Origin: Azospirillum sp. TSO22-1 | Lineage (GTDB): Bacteria; Pseudomonadota; Alphaproteobacteria; Azospirillales; Azospirillaceae | NCBI RefSeq assembly: GCF_003116015.1 | Contig: NZ_LGQZ01000035.1 | Location: 1 to 63,527 of the forward strand | DNA length: 63,527 nucleotides | Direction: 5' to 3' | Part shown: one piece after another, positions 49,007 through 58,730 of the stretch | Layout of the letters: each line of letters starts with the position of its first letter | Position numbering within the stretch: position 1 is the first letter of the stretch | Program-made: the position numbers and the translations under genes | Notes under the pieces: model-generated | What the model saw: the letters and a program-made list of their open reading frames with translations, nothing else | What the model was told of the DNA's origin: nothing | The model's database searches: none

Positions 49007-49597
49007 TTACTTCAGCATCAGCTTCGCCAGCTTGTCCGGCAGGGCACCCTCCAGCGCCAGCAGGCGGGCCTTCAGCAGGCTGGCCACCGCCATGGCGTCG
49101 GTGATCTCGCCGCGCATGGCCATCGCGTAGGCCTCGCGGAAGGGGACGCGGCGGATCTGCAGTTCCTCGGTGTCCTCCGGCTCGGCGAGGCCCTGCTCCA
49201 GGTCCCAGGCCAGGAAGGTGTGCGCCACCTCGTCGGTGATGCTGTTCGACAGGTGGATGGTGAGCAGCGGATGCCAGTGGCGGGCGGTCAGGCCGGTCTC
49301 CTCCAGCAGCTCGCGCTGCGCCGACTCCAGCGGCGGCACGCCCTGCTTGCCGCCGCCCTCCGGGATCTCCCAGCTGTAGGTCTTCAGCGGAAAGCGGTAC
49401 TGGCCGACCAGCGTGGTGCAGCCGTCGGAATCGATGGGGATGATGCCGGTGGCGATGTGCTGGAGGTGCACCACCCCGTAGATGCCCGGCTTGCCCTTGG
49501 GGTTGAGCACGTCGTGCTCGACCACGCGGATCCACGGATTCTCGTAGATCGGCTTGGTCAACAGGATCGTCCAGGGATTGCCGGTCTTGTCGGGCAC
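49007..49597 (-). CDS. Nudix hydrolase, ADP-ribose pyrophosphatase-like
   Basis: A 196-residue protein with the Nudix box (GX5EX7REUXEEXGU) in GGGKQGVPPLESAQRELLEETGL. The surrounding VGQYRFPLKTYSWEIPEGGG is typical of ADP-sugar pyrophosphatases (NudF-like). Start GTG at 49597 with AAGGAGG upstream. It converges with ychJ. Confidence 0.9.
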   Translation of the reverse strand: MPDKTGNPWTILLTKPIYENPWIRVVEHDVLNPKGKPGIYGVVHLQHIATGIIPIDSDGCTTLVGQYRFPLKTYSWEIPEGGGKQGVPPLESAQRELLEETGLTARHWHPLLTIHLSNSITDEVAHTFLAWDLEQGLAEPEDTEELQIRRVPFREAYAMAMRGEITDAMAVASLLKARLLALEGALPDKLAKLMLK

Positions 49598-49908
49598 GCG
49601 GGGCCTCCTTCGGTTGCGGGCGGACTATAGGCAGTGCGGCACGGTGCCGCAACGCGGCGCTCGGTCGTACCCCGTCCGCCGCCCAGGGATCCGCACTGGA
49701 ACGCGTTTCGCCGTTCCTTAGAATGCCAAGAAAATCCGCGGGAACTTATCGTAAAACAAAAATACTTGAACTGACCGCGGATCGAACATACCACTTTATT
49801 GCAGGGAAGTAACGGGAGTTGCATTTTTCATAAAATGCATCCCGGATTCTCTGCTTGCCGCGTGTTGCCGAAGCGCGACCGTTCACTTTCGGTGAGCTGG
49901 AGAAGCCG
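49598..49908 (+). promoter_or_regulatory. A/T-rich control region before the methyltransferase
   Basis: No gene. TTGAAC (49766-49771) and TACCAC (49789-49794), 17 bases apart, form a possible promoter. ATCCGCGG (49734-49741) and CCGCGGAT (49775-49782) are a perfect eight-base inverted repeat, the right arm in the promoter spacer. A second perfect dyad, TGCATTTT-tcat-AAAATGCA (49820-49839), lies downstream. These are unusual in this G/C-rich sequence. Confidence 0.5.
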
Positions 49909-50979
49909 GTGGATCCGAACGACATCCAGCGCTGGTTGAACCCGGACTGGCGGGACCGGCTGGAGGCGTGGTGGGAAGGCTACGACCTCGGGCACCTGTA
50001 CGTCCAGGCCAAGGAAGCCAAGGCGATGCGCGCCGCGCGCTGGGAGCTCAAGCCCACGCCGCGCCGGCTGGAGACCGCTGCGGCCACCGCGGAGCCGCCG
50101 CCCGCCGTTCTCATCGACGACGCGCCTCCCGCTTTCGTGGAAGCGAACGAGGATATCGAGGCCCGCCAGCTCGAAGGATTGGACATCGACCGCCGCGGCA
50201 AGCCGGTGTGGTCGGTGGAACAGGTGCGCGGCGCGCAGATGCTGTGGGGCGACGGCTTCGTCGGCCCCGGCGATGCCCAGTTCATGGTGGACGCGGTGCG
50301 CCCGTTCGGGCTGAACCCGGCGAAGAGCGTGCTGGACTGCTCGGCCGGGCTGGGCGGGGCGGCCCGCGCCATCGTCGGTGCCTACGACACCTGGGTGACG
50401 GCGCTGGAGCCGTCGCCGCTGCTGGCCAAGCTGGGCATGCGCCGCTCCGAGGCGCTCGACCTCGGCCGCAAGGCCCCGGTGATGCCCTACGACCCGGAGA
50501 GCTTCAACCCGGCGGGCAGCTACGACCTCGTGCTCGCCGACCGCATCCTGCACCGGGTGCGCGACAAGGGGCCGTACCTCGATCACCTCTGTGAGTGCGT
50601 GAAGCCCAAGGGGTCGGCGCTGCTGATGGACTACGTCATCGACGGTGCCCCCGCCTCATGGGACAGCTGGAACGCCTGGAAGGACACCGAGCCGCTGGAA
50701 CTCTACCCCTGGACCGCCCAGCGCATGAAGGACGAGCTGGTGCAGCGGAACATGGACGTGCGCATCGTCGAGGACATCACCGCCAAGCTGCGCCGCCTGA
50801 TCGTCGAGCGCGTCCGCTGGCTGGCCGACGCGCTGCAGAACGCGACGCTCGGCACCACGGTGGTGGACAAAGGGCTGATGGCCGGCCTCGCGCGCGAACT
50901 GCAACTGTGGTGGGCACGCCTCAAGGTGCTCGGCCACGGGCTGCGGTACTATCGCTTCGTCGCGCTGAAGCCGGCCTGA
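49909..50979 (+). CDS. SAM-dependent methyltransferase, substrate unknown
   Basis: A 356-residue protein. The N-terminal 120 residues are unlike known methyltransferases (LNPDWRDRLEAWWEGYDLGHL, then a Glu-rich linker). The class I core starts near 150: VLDCSAGLGGAARAIVGAYDTWVTALEPSP and YDLVLADRILHRVRDKGPYLDHLCECVKPKGSALLMDYV. The length suggests an extra binding domain. GTG at 49909 with GGAGAAG upstream is preferred; the frame is open to 49855. It is a single gene ended by a triple hairpin. Confidence 0.7.
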   Translation: MDPNDIQRWLNPDWRDRLEAWWEGYDLGHLYVQAKEAKAMRAARWELKPTPRRLETAAATAEPPPAVLIDDAPPAFVEANEDIEARQLEGLDIDRRGKPVWSVEQVRGAQMLWGDGFVGPGDAQFMVDAVRPFGLNPAKSVLDCSAGLGGAARAIVGAYDTWVTALEPSPLLAKLGMRRSEALDLGRKAPVMPYDPESFNPAGSYDLVLADRILHRVRDKGPYLDHLCECVKPKGSALLMDYVIDGAPASWDSWNAWKDTEPLELYPWTAQRMKDELVQRNMDVRIVEDITAKLRRLIVERVRWLADALQNATLGTTVVDKGLMAGLARELQLWWARLKVLGHGLRYYRFVALKPA

Positions 50980-50989
50980 GCGCCTCATA

Positions 50990-51115
50990 CCAAAGGCGCT
51001 TGATGGCTTCCATCAAGCGCCTTTGGTTCAAACCCGACAGCTCAATGCAACGCATTGAGCGGGAGGGTGATACGGCCGGCAGGACAATGAAGCATTCATG
51101 CGCCGGCCGTATCAC
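50990..51115. repeat. Three consecutive perfect hairpins between convergent genes
   Basis: CCAAAGGCGCTTGATGG-ctt-complement (50990-51026, 17-base stem), GCTCAATGC-aac-GCATTGAGC (51040-51060, nine-base stem) and GTGATACGGCCGGC...GCCGGCCGTATCAC (51067-51115, 14-base stem with a smaller ATGAA/TTCAT stem inside). The third reaches four bases into the PaaK-like gene. None has a T-tract, so classical termination is uncertain. Confidence 0.85.
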
Positions 51116-52350
51116 TCGTACTTGCGCACGTCGTCGATGACCTTGCCGTCGTTCGGCAGGCTGCCCGGCGGTTCGATCTCGACGCGGCCCTTCAGCTTGG
51201 TGACGGCGGCCAGCGTGTCGGCCACCGCGGCCTCCAGGCCGGGCTCGGGCACCGCCTCGATCTTCAGCAGCATGGTGTCGGCGTCGGCCGGGCGGTCGAC
51301 CACGAGGCGGGCGCGCAGCACGTCCGGGTGGCGCTTCAGCACCTCGGCGATCTGGCGCGGGTGAACGAACATGCCCTTGACCTTGGTGGTCTGGTCGGCG
51401 CGGCCCATCCAGCCCTTGATGCGCGTGTTGGTGCGCCCGCACGGACTGGTCCCCGGCAGCACCGCCGACAGGTCGCCGGTGGCGAAGCGGATCAGCGGAT
51501 AGGCGCCGTGGCCCGGCACGGTGATCACCACCTCGCCGACCTCGCCGTCCGGCACCGGATCGCCGGTGCCGGGGCGGACGATCTCCAGGATCACCTCCTC
51601 GGCCACCACGAGGCCCTCGCGGGCCGTCGTCTCGTAGGCGATCAGGCCGAGGTCGGCGATGCCGTAGCTCTGGTACACCTGGATGCCGCGCTCGGCGTAG
51701 AAGGTGCGCAGCGGCGGCAGGAAGGCGCCGCCGGTGACGTGGCCGATGGTCAGCGAGGGCAGTTCGACGCCCAGTTCGTCCGCCTTCTCCAGGATGATCT
51801 TCAGGTAGTCGGGGGTGCCGACGTACGCGGCCGGCTTCAGTGCGGCGATCACCTGCACCTGCTGCTCGGTGTTGCCGGTGCCGGCGGGAAAGACCGGGCA
51901 GCCGATGGCGTGCGCGCCCGCCTCGAACATGCGGCCGGCCGGGGTGAAGTGATAGGCGAAGCAATTGTGGACGATCCGTCCCTTGCGCACGCCGCTGGCG
52001 TACAGCGCGCGGGCGGTGCGGTAGTGGTCGCCGCCCTGCCCCTCCGGATCGAAGATCGGCCCCGGCGAGCAGAAGATGCGCGCCAGATCGCTGACCGGAA
52101 CGCCGGTCAGCCCGCCGAACGGCGGCTCGGCCGCCTGCATCTCGGTCAGCTCCGACTTGCGGGTCACCGGCAGGTCGGCCAGCGCGGCGCGGCTGGCGAC
52201 GGTGGCGGGATCCACCTCGGCCAGCAGCCGGGCGTAGGCCGGCGCGTTCGCCTTGGCGTGCGCGATGTGGCCGGGCAGCGCCGCCATCAGCGCCGCCTCG
52301 CGCGCCTGCTGGTCGCGGGTTTCCAGGGTATCGTAGTGCTCGCCGCTCAT
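51112..52350 (-). CDS. PaaK-like CoA ligase (adenylate-forming)
   Basis: A 412-residue protein of the phenylacetate-CoA ligase group. PAPGTGNTEQQVQVIAALKPAAYVGTPDYLKIILEKADELGV, YQSYGIADLGLIAYET, LIRFATGDLSAVLPG and GRADQTTKVKGMFVHP-RQIAEVL (A10-type region) are visible as separate motifs. It would activate an aryl or related acid with ATP. The P-loop is in SPGPIFDP. Preceding or following paa genes are absent, so the substrate is open. ATG 52350 is preferred over a frame reaching 52389. Confidence 0.82.
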   Translation of the reverse strand: MSGEHYDTLETRDQQAREAALMAALPGHIAHAKANAPAYARLLAEVDPATVASRAALADLPVTRKSELTEMQAAEPPFGGLTGVPVSDLARIFCSPGPIFDPEGQGGDHYRTARALYASGVRKGRIVHNCFAYHFTPAGRMFEAGAHAIGCPVFPAGTGNTEQQVQVIAALKPAAYVGTPDYLKIILEKADELGVELPSLTIGHVTGGAFLPPLRTFYAERGIQVYQSYGIADLGLIAYETTAREGLVVAEEVILEIVRPGTGDPVPDGEVGEVVITVPGHGAYPLIRFATGDLSAVLPGTSPCGRTNTRIKGWMGRADQTTKVKGMFVHPRQIAEVLKRHPDVLRARLVVDRPADADTMLLKIEAVPEPGLEAAVADTLAAVTKLKGRVEIEPPGSLPNDGKVIDDVRKYE

Positions 52351-52438
52351 GTGCGTTTCCGTTCCCAGGCTTCTTGTCGTTGCCGGCAACGGTAGCGTGG
52401 CGCCCGGCCCCGCACAAGGGGCGCTCCGAGGGGAATCG

Positions 52439-52506
52439 GGGCGGGGCGCCCCTCTCCCGGCGGGGCCGGGAGGGGGCTTTGGTCCTCAGCCGGGGTCCTC
52501 AGCCGG
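52439..52506. repeat. G/C-rich hairpin and a 13-base tandem duplication at the chemoreceptor end
   Basis: CCCCTCTCCCGGC-ggg-GCCGGGAGGGG (about 52450-52477) is a relative of the REP-like family. Next to it GGTCCTCAGCCGG occurs twice in tandem (52481-52493, 52494-52506); the second copy contains the chemoreceptor stop codon. Confidence 0.7.
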
Positions 52507-55108
52507 CGCGCATGTGGGTGACGAACTGGTTCACCTGGGTGCCCAGCGTGCGCACCTCGTCGGCCACGGCGGTGGAGGCGTCCAGCACCTTGTGCGCCGA
52601 CTGGCCGGCATCGGCCGCCGCCTTGGCCACGATGTCGATGTTCTCGCGCACGTGGCGGGTGCCGTCCGCCGCCTCACCGACGTTGCGGGCGATCTCGCGG
52701 GTGGCGGCGCTCTGCTGCTCGACCGAGGCGGCGATGGACGCGGCGATCTCGTTGATCGCACGGATCGTCCCGGCGATGGAGCGGATGGCGCCCACCGACT
52801 CCTGCGTCGCCGTCTGCATGGCGGCGATCTGCTGGGAGATGTCCTCGGTGGCCTTGGCGGTCTGGGTGGCGAGGTTCTTCACCTCCGAGGCGACCACCGC
52901 GAAGCCCTTGCCGGCGTCTCCGGCCCGCGCCGCCTCAATGGTGGCGTTCAGCGCCAGCAGGTTGGTCTGGCTGGCGATGTCGGAGATCAGCTGCACCACC
53001 TCGCCGATCTTCTGCGCCGCGTCGGATAGGCCTTCCACCGTGTGGTCGGTCTTCTCGGCGTCGGTGGCGGCCTGCCGGGCGATGCGGCTGGAGTTGCTGA
53101 CCTGCTGGCCGATCTCCTGGATCGAGGCGGAGAGTTGCTCGGTCGCCGCGGCCACCGCCTCGACGCTGCCGGCGGCCTGCTGCGAGGTGGCGGCGGCGGT
53201 CGCGGCCTCACCGGTGGTCTGCTCGGCGGTGCGGGTCATGCGCTTGGCGACGTCGTGCATCTCGTCGGCGGCGCGCGACACGCGGTCGAGCACCCCGCGC
53301 ACCCCCTTCTCGAAGCTGTCGGCCATCTCCAGCAGCATGCGGCGGCGCTCCTCGGCGGCGCGGGCGCGCTCGGCCTCGGTGCGGGCGGTGGCCTCGGCGG
53401 CCTGCCGCGCGGTGTCGCGGAACACCACCAGCGCTTGCGCCATGTCGGTGATCTCGTCCGACCCGCCCTGCGGTATCGCGGCGTCGAGCTGACCGCCGGC
53501 GATGGTGCGCATCGCCTCGGCCAGACGCTGGATGCGGGCGACGATGACGCGGCCGACCGTGTACCAGGCCAGCAGCACGGCGCCGACCAAGCTGCCGACG
53601 GCGAAGGCGATCAGCCACACCCGGCCGCGCTCGATGGCGGCGCCGGCCTCGGCCGCCGCCTGGTCGGTCTCAGCCTGCATGGCGGCGACCTGCTCCTCCA
53701 CGGTCCTGGAGAGCTGGGCGGCGAGCGCCCGGTTCTCGTCCAGCACCTTGGCGGCTTCGGCCTGGGCGGCGAGTTCCGCCTCGCGCAGGGCGAACAGGTT
53801 GATGTCGCCGCGGCGGCCAAAGGCGATCAGGCGGTGGACCGCCTTGTCGAGATCCTGCCCCGCCGCCTGCCCGCCGAGCGCCTTCAAGCGCTCCTCCACC
53901 GCCTTCGTGGCGCCGTCGAAGCGGGTGCGCAGCACGCCGACGCGCTCCGCGTCCGGAGCCTGCGCCGCCTCGTTCAGCGCGCCGGCCAGCAGGTTGCCGG
54001 AGGCCGCCAGCTCCAGGTACGCGCGCAGCTGCGGCAGGCCGGCGACCAGCACCTCGTTCAGCGAGTCCTTGGTCTCGGTCAGCACGGTGTCGATGGCGAT
54101 CTTGATGCGGCCGCGGGCGCGCATGACCAGCGTGTCGAACTCGCCCGCCATCTCCTGGGCGTGGCTGCGGACGGTGGCACCCGCCGCTTGGGCGCGCTCG
54201 TTGAAGGAGGAGCGTTCGATCAGCGAGATGTCGGTGCGCAGCGCCTCCTTGCGCATCCTCACCGGCCCTTCCGGGCTGTCGATCAGGCGGTAGAGGTCGT
54301 CGACCTGGGCCTTCATCTTGTCGCCACCGATCCAGTCCGACGGCTTGGCGAGCCACGAGAACAGCGAGGAGGCGGCGCGGGTGACCTCCATCTCCTGGGT
54401 AAGGATCTGGCCCATGTCCTCGGCGGTGGCGGCGCGCTCGCCGGCGTCGGCCAGCACCAGCAGCTGGGTGCGGATCTCGTACACGGCGATCAGGTCGCTC
54501 AACGCCTGGTCCATGCTCTTCAGCTCGACCTCGGTGAAGTTGAGCAGGGAGTCGCCCTTGGCGCGCAGTTGCTCGCCCGAGCGCTCGACCAGCGGTGCCA
54601 GCGTGGCCAGGAAGGCCTCGTGCGTCCTGGCCAGATCGGCCAGCGCGCCTATGCGGCGGTCGCGCACCTCGATGCGGCGGGTCAGGGCGGCGTTCTGGCG
54701 CTCCAGCGTGCCGATCATCGCCTGCGCCTGCGCCTTCACCTGCCCCAGCTGCGGGTCGTTGGCACGGCTGCGCGCCAATTCGTCCACCAGCCCGATCAGG
54801 CCGCGGGCGCGGGTCAGGATCTGCTCCGCCAACTCCTGCCGGCGCGCCTGGCTGTCGGCGGATTCCAAGGTGGGGGCGGCGGCGGCGACGCTGCTGCTCT
54901 CGGTGGACAGGCGCTTGGCCAGCGCCATTTCCGGCAGCTTGACGCCGACGATGCGGGTCAGCGGGGCCTCGACCGCGGAGAACGACATCAAGCCGACCAA
55001 GCTGGCGGCCACGGTCATGCCGGCGATGCCGGCAAAGGCGAGGAGCAGCTTCGCCCGCACGCCGAAACGGCGCGCGCCTTGCTCCATCGGGCTGACACGG
55101 GCGGTCAT
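52499..55108 (-). CDS. Methyl-accepting chemotaxis protein, large periplasmic domain
   Basis: An 869-residue chemoreceptor. Membrane helix 1 is near 18-45 and helix 2 near 500-520 ([20 protein letters not shown]); the about 450 residues between are mainly helical, much larger than the usual four-helix bundle. A HAMP domain follows ([19 protein letters not shown]), then the signalling domain whose tip region includes [36 protein letters not shown]. The C-terminus has no CheR/B docking pentapeptide. Before the gene CTCTGT-A-ACAGAG (55146-55158) is a perfect dyad that may be a regulatory site. Confidence 0.93.
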   Translation of the reverse strand: MTARVSPMEQGARRFGVRAKLLLAFAGIAGMTVAASLVGLMSFSAVEAPLTRIVGVKLPEMALAKRLSTESSSVAAAAPTLESADSQARRQELAEQILTRARGLIGLVDELARSRANDPQLGQVKAQAQAMIGTLERQNAALTRRIEVRDRRIGALADLARTHEAFLATLAPLVERSGEQLRAKGDSLLNFTEVELKSMDQALSDLIAVYEIRTQLLVLADAGERAATAEDMGQILTQEMEVTRAASSLFSWLAKPSDWIGGDKMKAQVDDLYRLIDSPEGPVRMRKEALRTDISLIERSSFNERAQAAGATVRSHAQEMAGEFDTLVMRARGRIKIAIDTVLTETKDSLNEVLVAGLPQLRAYLELAASGNLLAGALNEAAQAPDAERVGVLRTRFDGATKAVEERLKALGGQAAGQDLDKAVHRLIAFGRRGDINLFALREAELAAQAEAAKVLDENRALAAQLSRTVEEQVAAMQAETDQAAAEAGAAIERGRVWLIAFAVGSLVGAVLLAWYTVGRVIVARIQRLAEAMRTIAGGQLDAAIPQGGSDEITDMAQALVVFRDTARQAAEATARTEAERARAAEERRRMLLEMADSFEKGVRGVLDRVSRAADEMHDVAKRMTRTAEQTTGEAATAAATSQQAAGSVEAVAAATEQLSASIQEIGQQVSNSSRIARQAATDAEKTDHTVEGLSDAAQKIGEVVQLISDIASQTNLLALNATIEAARAGDAGKGFAVVASEVKNLATQTAKATEDISQQIAAMQTATQESVGAIRSIAGTIRAINEIAASIAASVEQQSAATREIARNVGEAADGTRHVRENIDIVAKAAADAGQSAHKVLDASTAVADEVRTLGTQVNQFVTHMRAG

Positions 55109-55279
55109 GGGGTTCCCTTCCCTGCGCTTCTTAGTTTTATGTCCGCTCTGTAACAGAGTTTTGTTTAGGGTGCCGACTGCGGGTGCACAAACCGTTAACG
55201 GCGAGAGGTTTTTTTGTCGCGAGGGAGGCCACGAGGGGCTTGCAATGCCGCAGCCCCGCCGCTATGTTCCCCGCCCGAC

Positions 55280-55354
<75 letters not shown>

Positions 55355-55358
55355 CTCT

Positions 55359-55393
55359 AAGGCCCTGAAAGGTAGCGCCTTTCGGGGCCTTTC
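55359..55393 (+). terminator. Terminator after tRNA-Thr
   Basis: AAGGCCCTGAAAGG-tagcg-CCTTTCGGGGCCTT, a 14-base stem with one G-U pair, followed by TTCC. Confidence 0.75.
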
Positions 55394-55524
55394 CATGTCC
55401 GGGGCATGGGAATTCGGGGAGCGCTAGCAAGCGCCCAGTAAGCACGGGAACGGCAAACCGTCGATGGACTCGATCATGGTCGAAATCGCGAGATACATGG
55501 CCAGCGATCCGCCATGGATTCCGG

Positions 55525-56421
55525 TTGCAGACGGTGCGCGACTGTGTCCTGCGATTCAATGATGCGGGGCCGACGGGCCTGTTGACCGGCAAGGCGCCGG
55601 GTCCGCAGCCGCGTCTGGCGGAGCATCATCGGGCGGAGCTGCGCCAAGTCATCGAGGCGGGGCCGATCCCGGCGGCGCACGGGGTGGCGCGCTGGCGGAT
55701 CGCCGATCTGCTGCGCTGGCTCTGGGACGAGTTCCGCGTCTCGCTCTCCAAGCAGACGCTGGGCCGGGAACTGCGCGCTCTGGGCTTTCGCAAGCTGTCG
55801 CCCCGTCCCCGCCACCACGCCAGGGGTCCCGACGCCGCCGAGGCGTTCAAAAACCTCCCCGCCCAGTTGGCGCCGGTCGCGGCGCACGAGGCTGCCGGCA
55901 AGCCCATAGAGATCTGCTGGCAGGACGAGGCCCGCATCGGGCAGAAGAACAAGGTCACCCGCCGCTGGGCACGCCGCGGCGGCCGGTCGGCAGCGCCGCA
56001 CGATCAGCGCACGCGCTCGGCCCATCTGTGCGGTGCGATTTGCCCAGCCCGGGGCAAGGGCGCGGCTCTGGTGCTGCCGCGCCGCACGAGCGAGGCGATG
56101 GCGCTGCACCTGGAGGAGATCTCGCGCACCGTGATATCCGGCGCGCATGCCGTCGTGCTGCTCGATCAGGCCGGCTGGCACACTTCGGCCAAGCGACCGA
56201 TCCCCGGCAACATCACCCTGCTGCCGTTGCCGCCGAAGTCACCCGAGTTGAACCCGGTGGAGAACACTTGGCAGTACATGCGCGACGACTGGCTCTCCAA
56301 CCGTGTCTTCGCCTCCTGCCAGGACATTCTCGATCACTGCCGCTTCGCCTGGAACACCCTCGTCGAGCAGCCCTGGACCATCATGTCCATCGGACTGCGC
56401 GACTGGGTGCATCGGTCATGA
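55525..56421 (+). pseudogene. IS630-family transposase, 5'-truncated
   Basis: A 298-residue frame, open at its beginning, that lacks the first about 60-70 residues. The remaining part starts within the helix-turn-helix (LQTVRDCVLRFNDAGPTGLL) and carries the complete DDE catalytic domain: CWQDEARIG, VVLLDQAGWH and the PPKSPELNPVENTWQYM block with the final Glu. Frames 55378-55524 show no missing piece, so the element was cut rather than frameshifted. It lies 170 bases after tRNA-Thr and opens the island. Confidence 0.85.
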
Positions 56422-56437
56422 TCCACGAGTCTTGGTA

Positions 56438-58114
56438 TCAGGCGGCTCGGTCCTCCTGCAGTCCGAGCTTTTCCACCATTGTCTTTCTCATGATGTGCTT
56501 CTGAGGCTTACCCGTCACGGTCATGGGGATTTCCGTAACGAAACAGACGTGCTTCGGCACTTTGTGGTGAGAGATGTTGTCGCGGCAATAATGCTGCACT
56601 TCCTCGACGGTACACTCCACGTCAGGTTTGAGTTTGATCCACGCGGCGACGATTTCGCCCAAGCGTTGATCGGGCACGCCGAAGACCTGCACTTCTTGGA
56701 TCTTCGGATGCTGATACAAAAAGTCCTCGATCTCCCTGGGAGAGATGTTCTCGCCACCGCGAATAATCAAATCCTTGCTCCGGCCGACGACCTTGAGGTA
56801 CCCGGCCTCGTCCAAGATGACGAGATCGCCAGTGTGCATCCAGCCGTCCTGGTCGATGGTCTCGGCGGTCTTCTGCGGCTCCTCCCAGTAGCCCTGCATG
56901 AGGCCATACCCACGCGTCAGCAGCTCGCCGCGAACGCCCAAGGGAACGACCCGCCCGTTCGTATCCACGATCTTCGCTTCGACGTGAGGATGAATCGTGC
57001 CAACAGTGGAGACGCGTCGTTCCAGCGTATCGTCGGGTTCGGTCTGAAAGGTGATAGGGCTCATTTCCGTCGTGCCCATGCAGATCGTAATCTCGCGCAT
57101 GTGCATCTGCGCGACCACACGCTTCATGATCTCGACCGGACACGGTGCACCAGCCATAATGCCGGTGCGCAGGGAGCGTAGGTTGTAGGAATCGAACTCC
57201 GGATGGTCCAGCTCGGCGATGAACATCGTCGGCACGCCATACAGTGCTGTGCAGCGCTCGCGGTCGACGGCCTCCAGCACTGCAAGCGGATCGAATCCTT
57301 CCCCCGGAAAGATCATTGCTGCACCATGCGTGGTGCAACCGAGCACACCCATGCCCATGCCGAAACAGTGATAGAGCGGGACAGGAATGCACACACGGTC
57401 GTGCTCCGTGAGCAGTTGTCGCCGCGCCACGAAGTAGCCATTGTTGACGATGTTGTGATGCGTGAGTGTCGCGCCTTTTGGCAAGCCCGTCGTGCCGCTC
57501 GTGAATTGGATGTTGATGGGATCTTCTGGTTGTAACTGCGTTGCGAGTTGTTGCAGGTCATCGCTTGCGTCTGCATCCCGTAACAACGAATTGTACGCAA
57601 TGAAACCTGGAACCACCTCGTCGCCCATGAGCACGAGTGACCGCAAATGCGGCAGGCGAGCAAGCTTTAGATCTTCGGCACCGCCGGTGCCGAGCTCGGG
57701 CGCGAGCTGACGAATCATTTCAACATAGTTGCTGCTCCTGAACGACGGCGCGAGCACGAGCGCGCTCGCTGCCACCTTGTTCAACGCGGCCTCGAGCTCG
57801 CTGACGCGATAGGCGGGATTGATGGTAACGAGAATGAGGCCAGCCTTGGCGGAGGCGAACTGTGTGACGACCCATTCGACGCGATTGGGGGCCCAGATGC
57901 CGATGCGATCACCGGGTTTCAGCCCGAGGCTCAGGAAGCCGCGCGCCAGCCGGTCTGCCTCGTCATTCAGTTGCCGCCATGACCAGCGAATATTTTGCTG
58001 CGGGATAATCAGCGCATCGCGCGTAGGCCACCGCTCGGCGGCGTGCTCAAGCGTCGCACCGACCGTTTGGTACAACAAAGGTTGGTCGCTCGCTCCACTG
58101 ACATAGCTCAGCAT
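56438..58114 (-). CDS. Acyl-CoA synthetase (AMP-forming), fatty-acid type
   Basis: A 558-residue enzyme that activates a carboxylic acid with ATP and CoA. The P-loop is FTSGTTGLPKGATLTHHN; GYGLMQGYWEEPQKTAE, MHTGDLVILDEAGYLKVVGRSKDLIIRGGENISPREIE and the terminal GKPQKH lysine region are intact. It groups with medium/long-chain and aryl ligases. ATG 58114 has GGGGAGA upstream. Codon use is less G/C-rich than the window average. It is divergent from the racemase/hydratase pair across 616 bases. GCGAAA-CC-TTTCGC (58157-58170) just before it is a possible repressor site. Confidence 0.9.
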   Translation of the reverse strand: MLSYVSGASDQPLLYQTVGATLEHAAERWPTRDALIIPQQNIRWSWRQLNDEADRLARGFLSLGLKPGDRIGIWAPNRVEWVVTQFASAKAGLILVTINPAYRVSELEAALNKVAASALVLAPSFRSSNYVEMIRQLAPELGTGGAEDLKLARLPHLRSLVLMGDEVVPGFIAYNSLLRDADASDDLQQLATQLQPEDPINIQFTSGTTGLPKGATLTHHNIVNNGYFVARRQLLTEHDRVCIPVPLYHCFGMGMGVLGCTTHGAAMIFPGEGFDPLAVLEAVDRERCTALYGVPTMFIAELDHPEFDSYNLRSLRTGIMAGAPCPVEIMKRVVAQMHMREITICMGTTEMSPITFQTEPDDTLERRVSTVGTIHPHVEAKIVDTNGRVVPLGVRGELLTRGYGLMQGYWEEPQKTAETIDQDGWMHTGDLVILDEAGYLKVVGRSKDLIIRGGENISPREIEDFLYQHPKIQEVQVFGVPDQRLGEIVAAWIKLKPDVECTVEEVQHYCRDNISHHKVPKHVCFVTEIPMTVTGKPQKHIMRKTMVEKLGLQEDRAA

Positions 58115-58730
58115 AACGCTTCTCCCCATTGGTATTGTGAGAGTTATCTTCGGATCGCGAAACCTTTCGCAAAAGGCGGTGAGTAGAGCCTTCCCAAATT
58201 CGCACCATGAATTCCGCCAACTGCAAAATCGATTACCTGGGAAATGGACACGTTGCATGAATTGCGCATGCATGATTGCGCCGCCCATGGCCTACTTCAT
58301 GCGCTGACGCGTCCCATTCCTCACAACCAAACGACGGCATCATCATCGCGATGGCAGCGCTTTTGTCACGGCAGTTTTTCTGAGCGGTTTGCCGTGTTTT
58401 TCTGGTTTGTCAGGATCCTGATTTGTCAGGCACGTTGCGAGGCGTGTGCTGGCACAAAACAAGCGCGCCACAGGTTGCGCCGAGAAAACCAAAATATCGG
58501 AAAGATCCATGCCAAAGCCAAATCGCAGCGTGATCGTGGGTGCTGGCCATGCGAATCTGGCGATCATCGGCGGGCGAAGCGAAACGCGTCGCGCTTGGTG
58601 GTAATCCGAATTCAGGCCCGCGTCGACGGCGGATACCGAGCCGGCGGACGGCGACGCGATCGTACGCGCGATCCCGCCACAGGTTTTCCAGCGTCTGCAG
58701 AATGGTGAAGCTGATCAAGGAGTGATCTGA
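58115..58730. other. Gene-free island segment with decayed sequence
   Basis: No intact gene lies in these 616 bases. It contains the dyad at 58157-58170, a direct repeat ATTGCGC around ATGCATG (58261-58281), and an FAD-type remnant at 58510. Bases about 58640-58728 encode an open frame ending IPPQVFQRLQNGEADQGVI just before the racemase gene; it could be the C-terminus of another lost gene. Confidence 0.5.
58510..58605 (+). pseudogene. Remnant of an FAD/NAD-dependent oxidoreductase N-terminus
   Basis: A 31-codon frame beginning MPKPNRSVIVGAGHANLAI. The GAGHAN turn after a hydrophobic strand is the start of a Rossmann FAD site (compare ferredoxin reductases, VIVGAGHAG). The frame ends in a stop soon after and nothing of the rest of the enzyme follows, so it appears to be a scrap. 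Confidence 0.45.
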
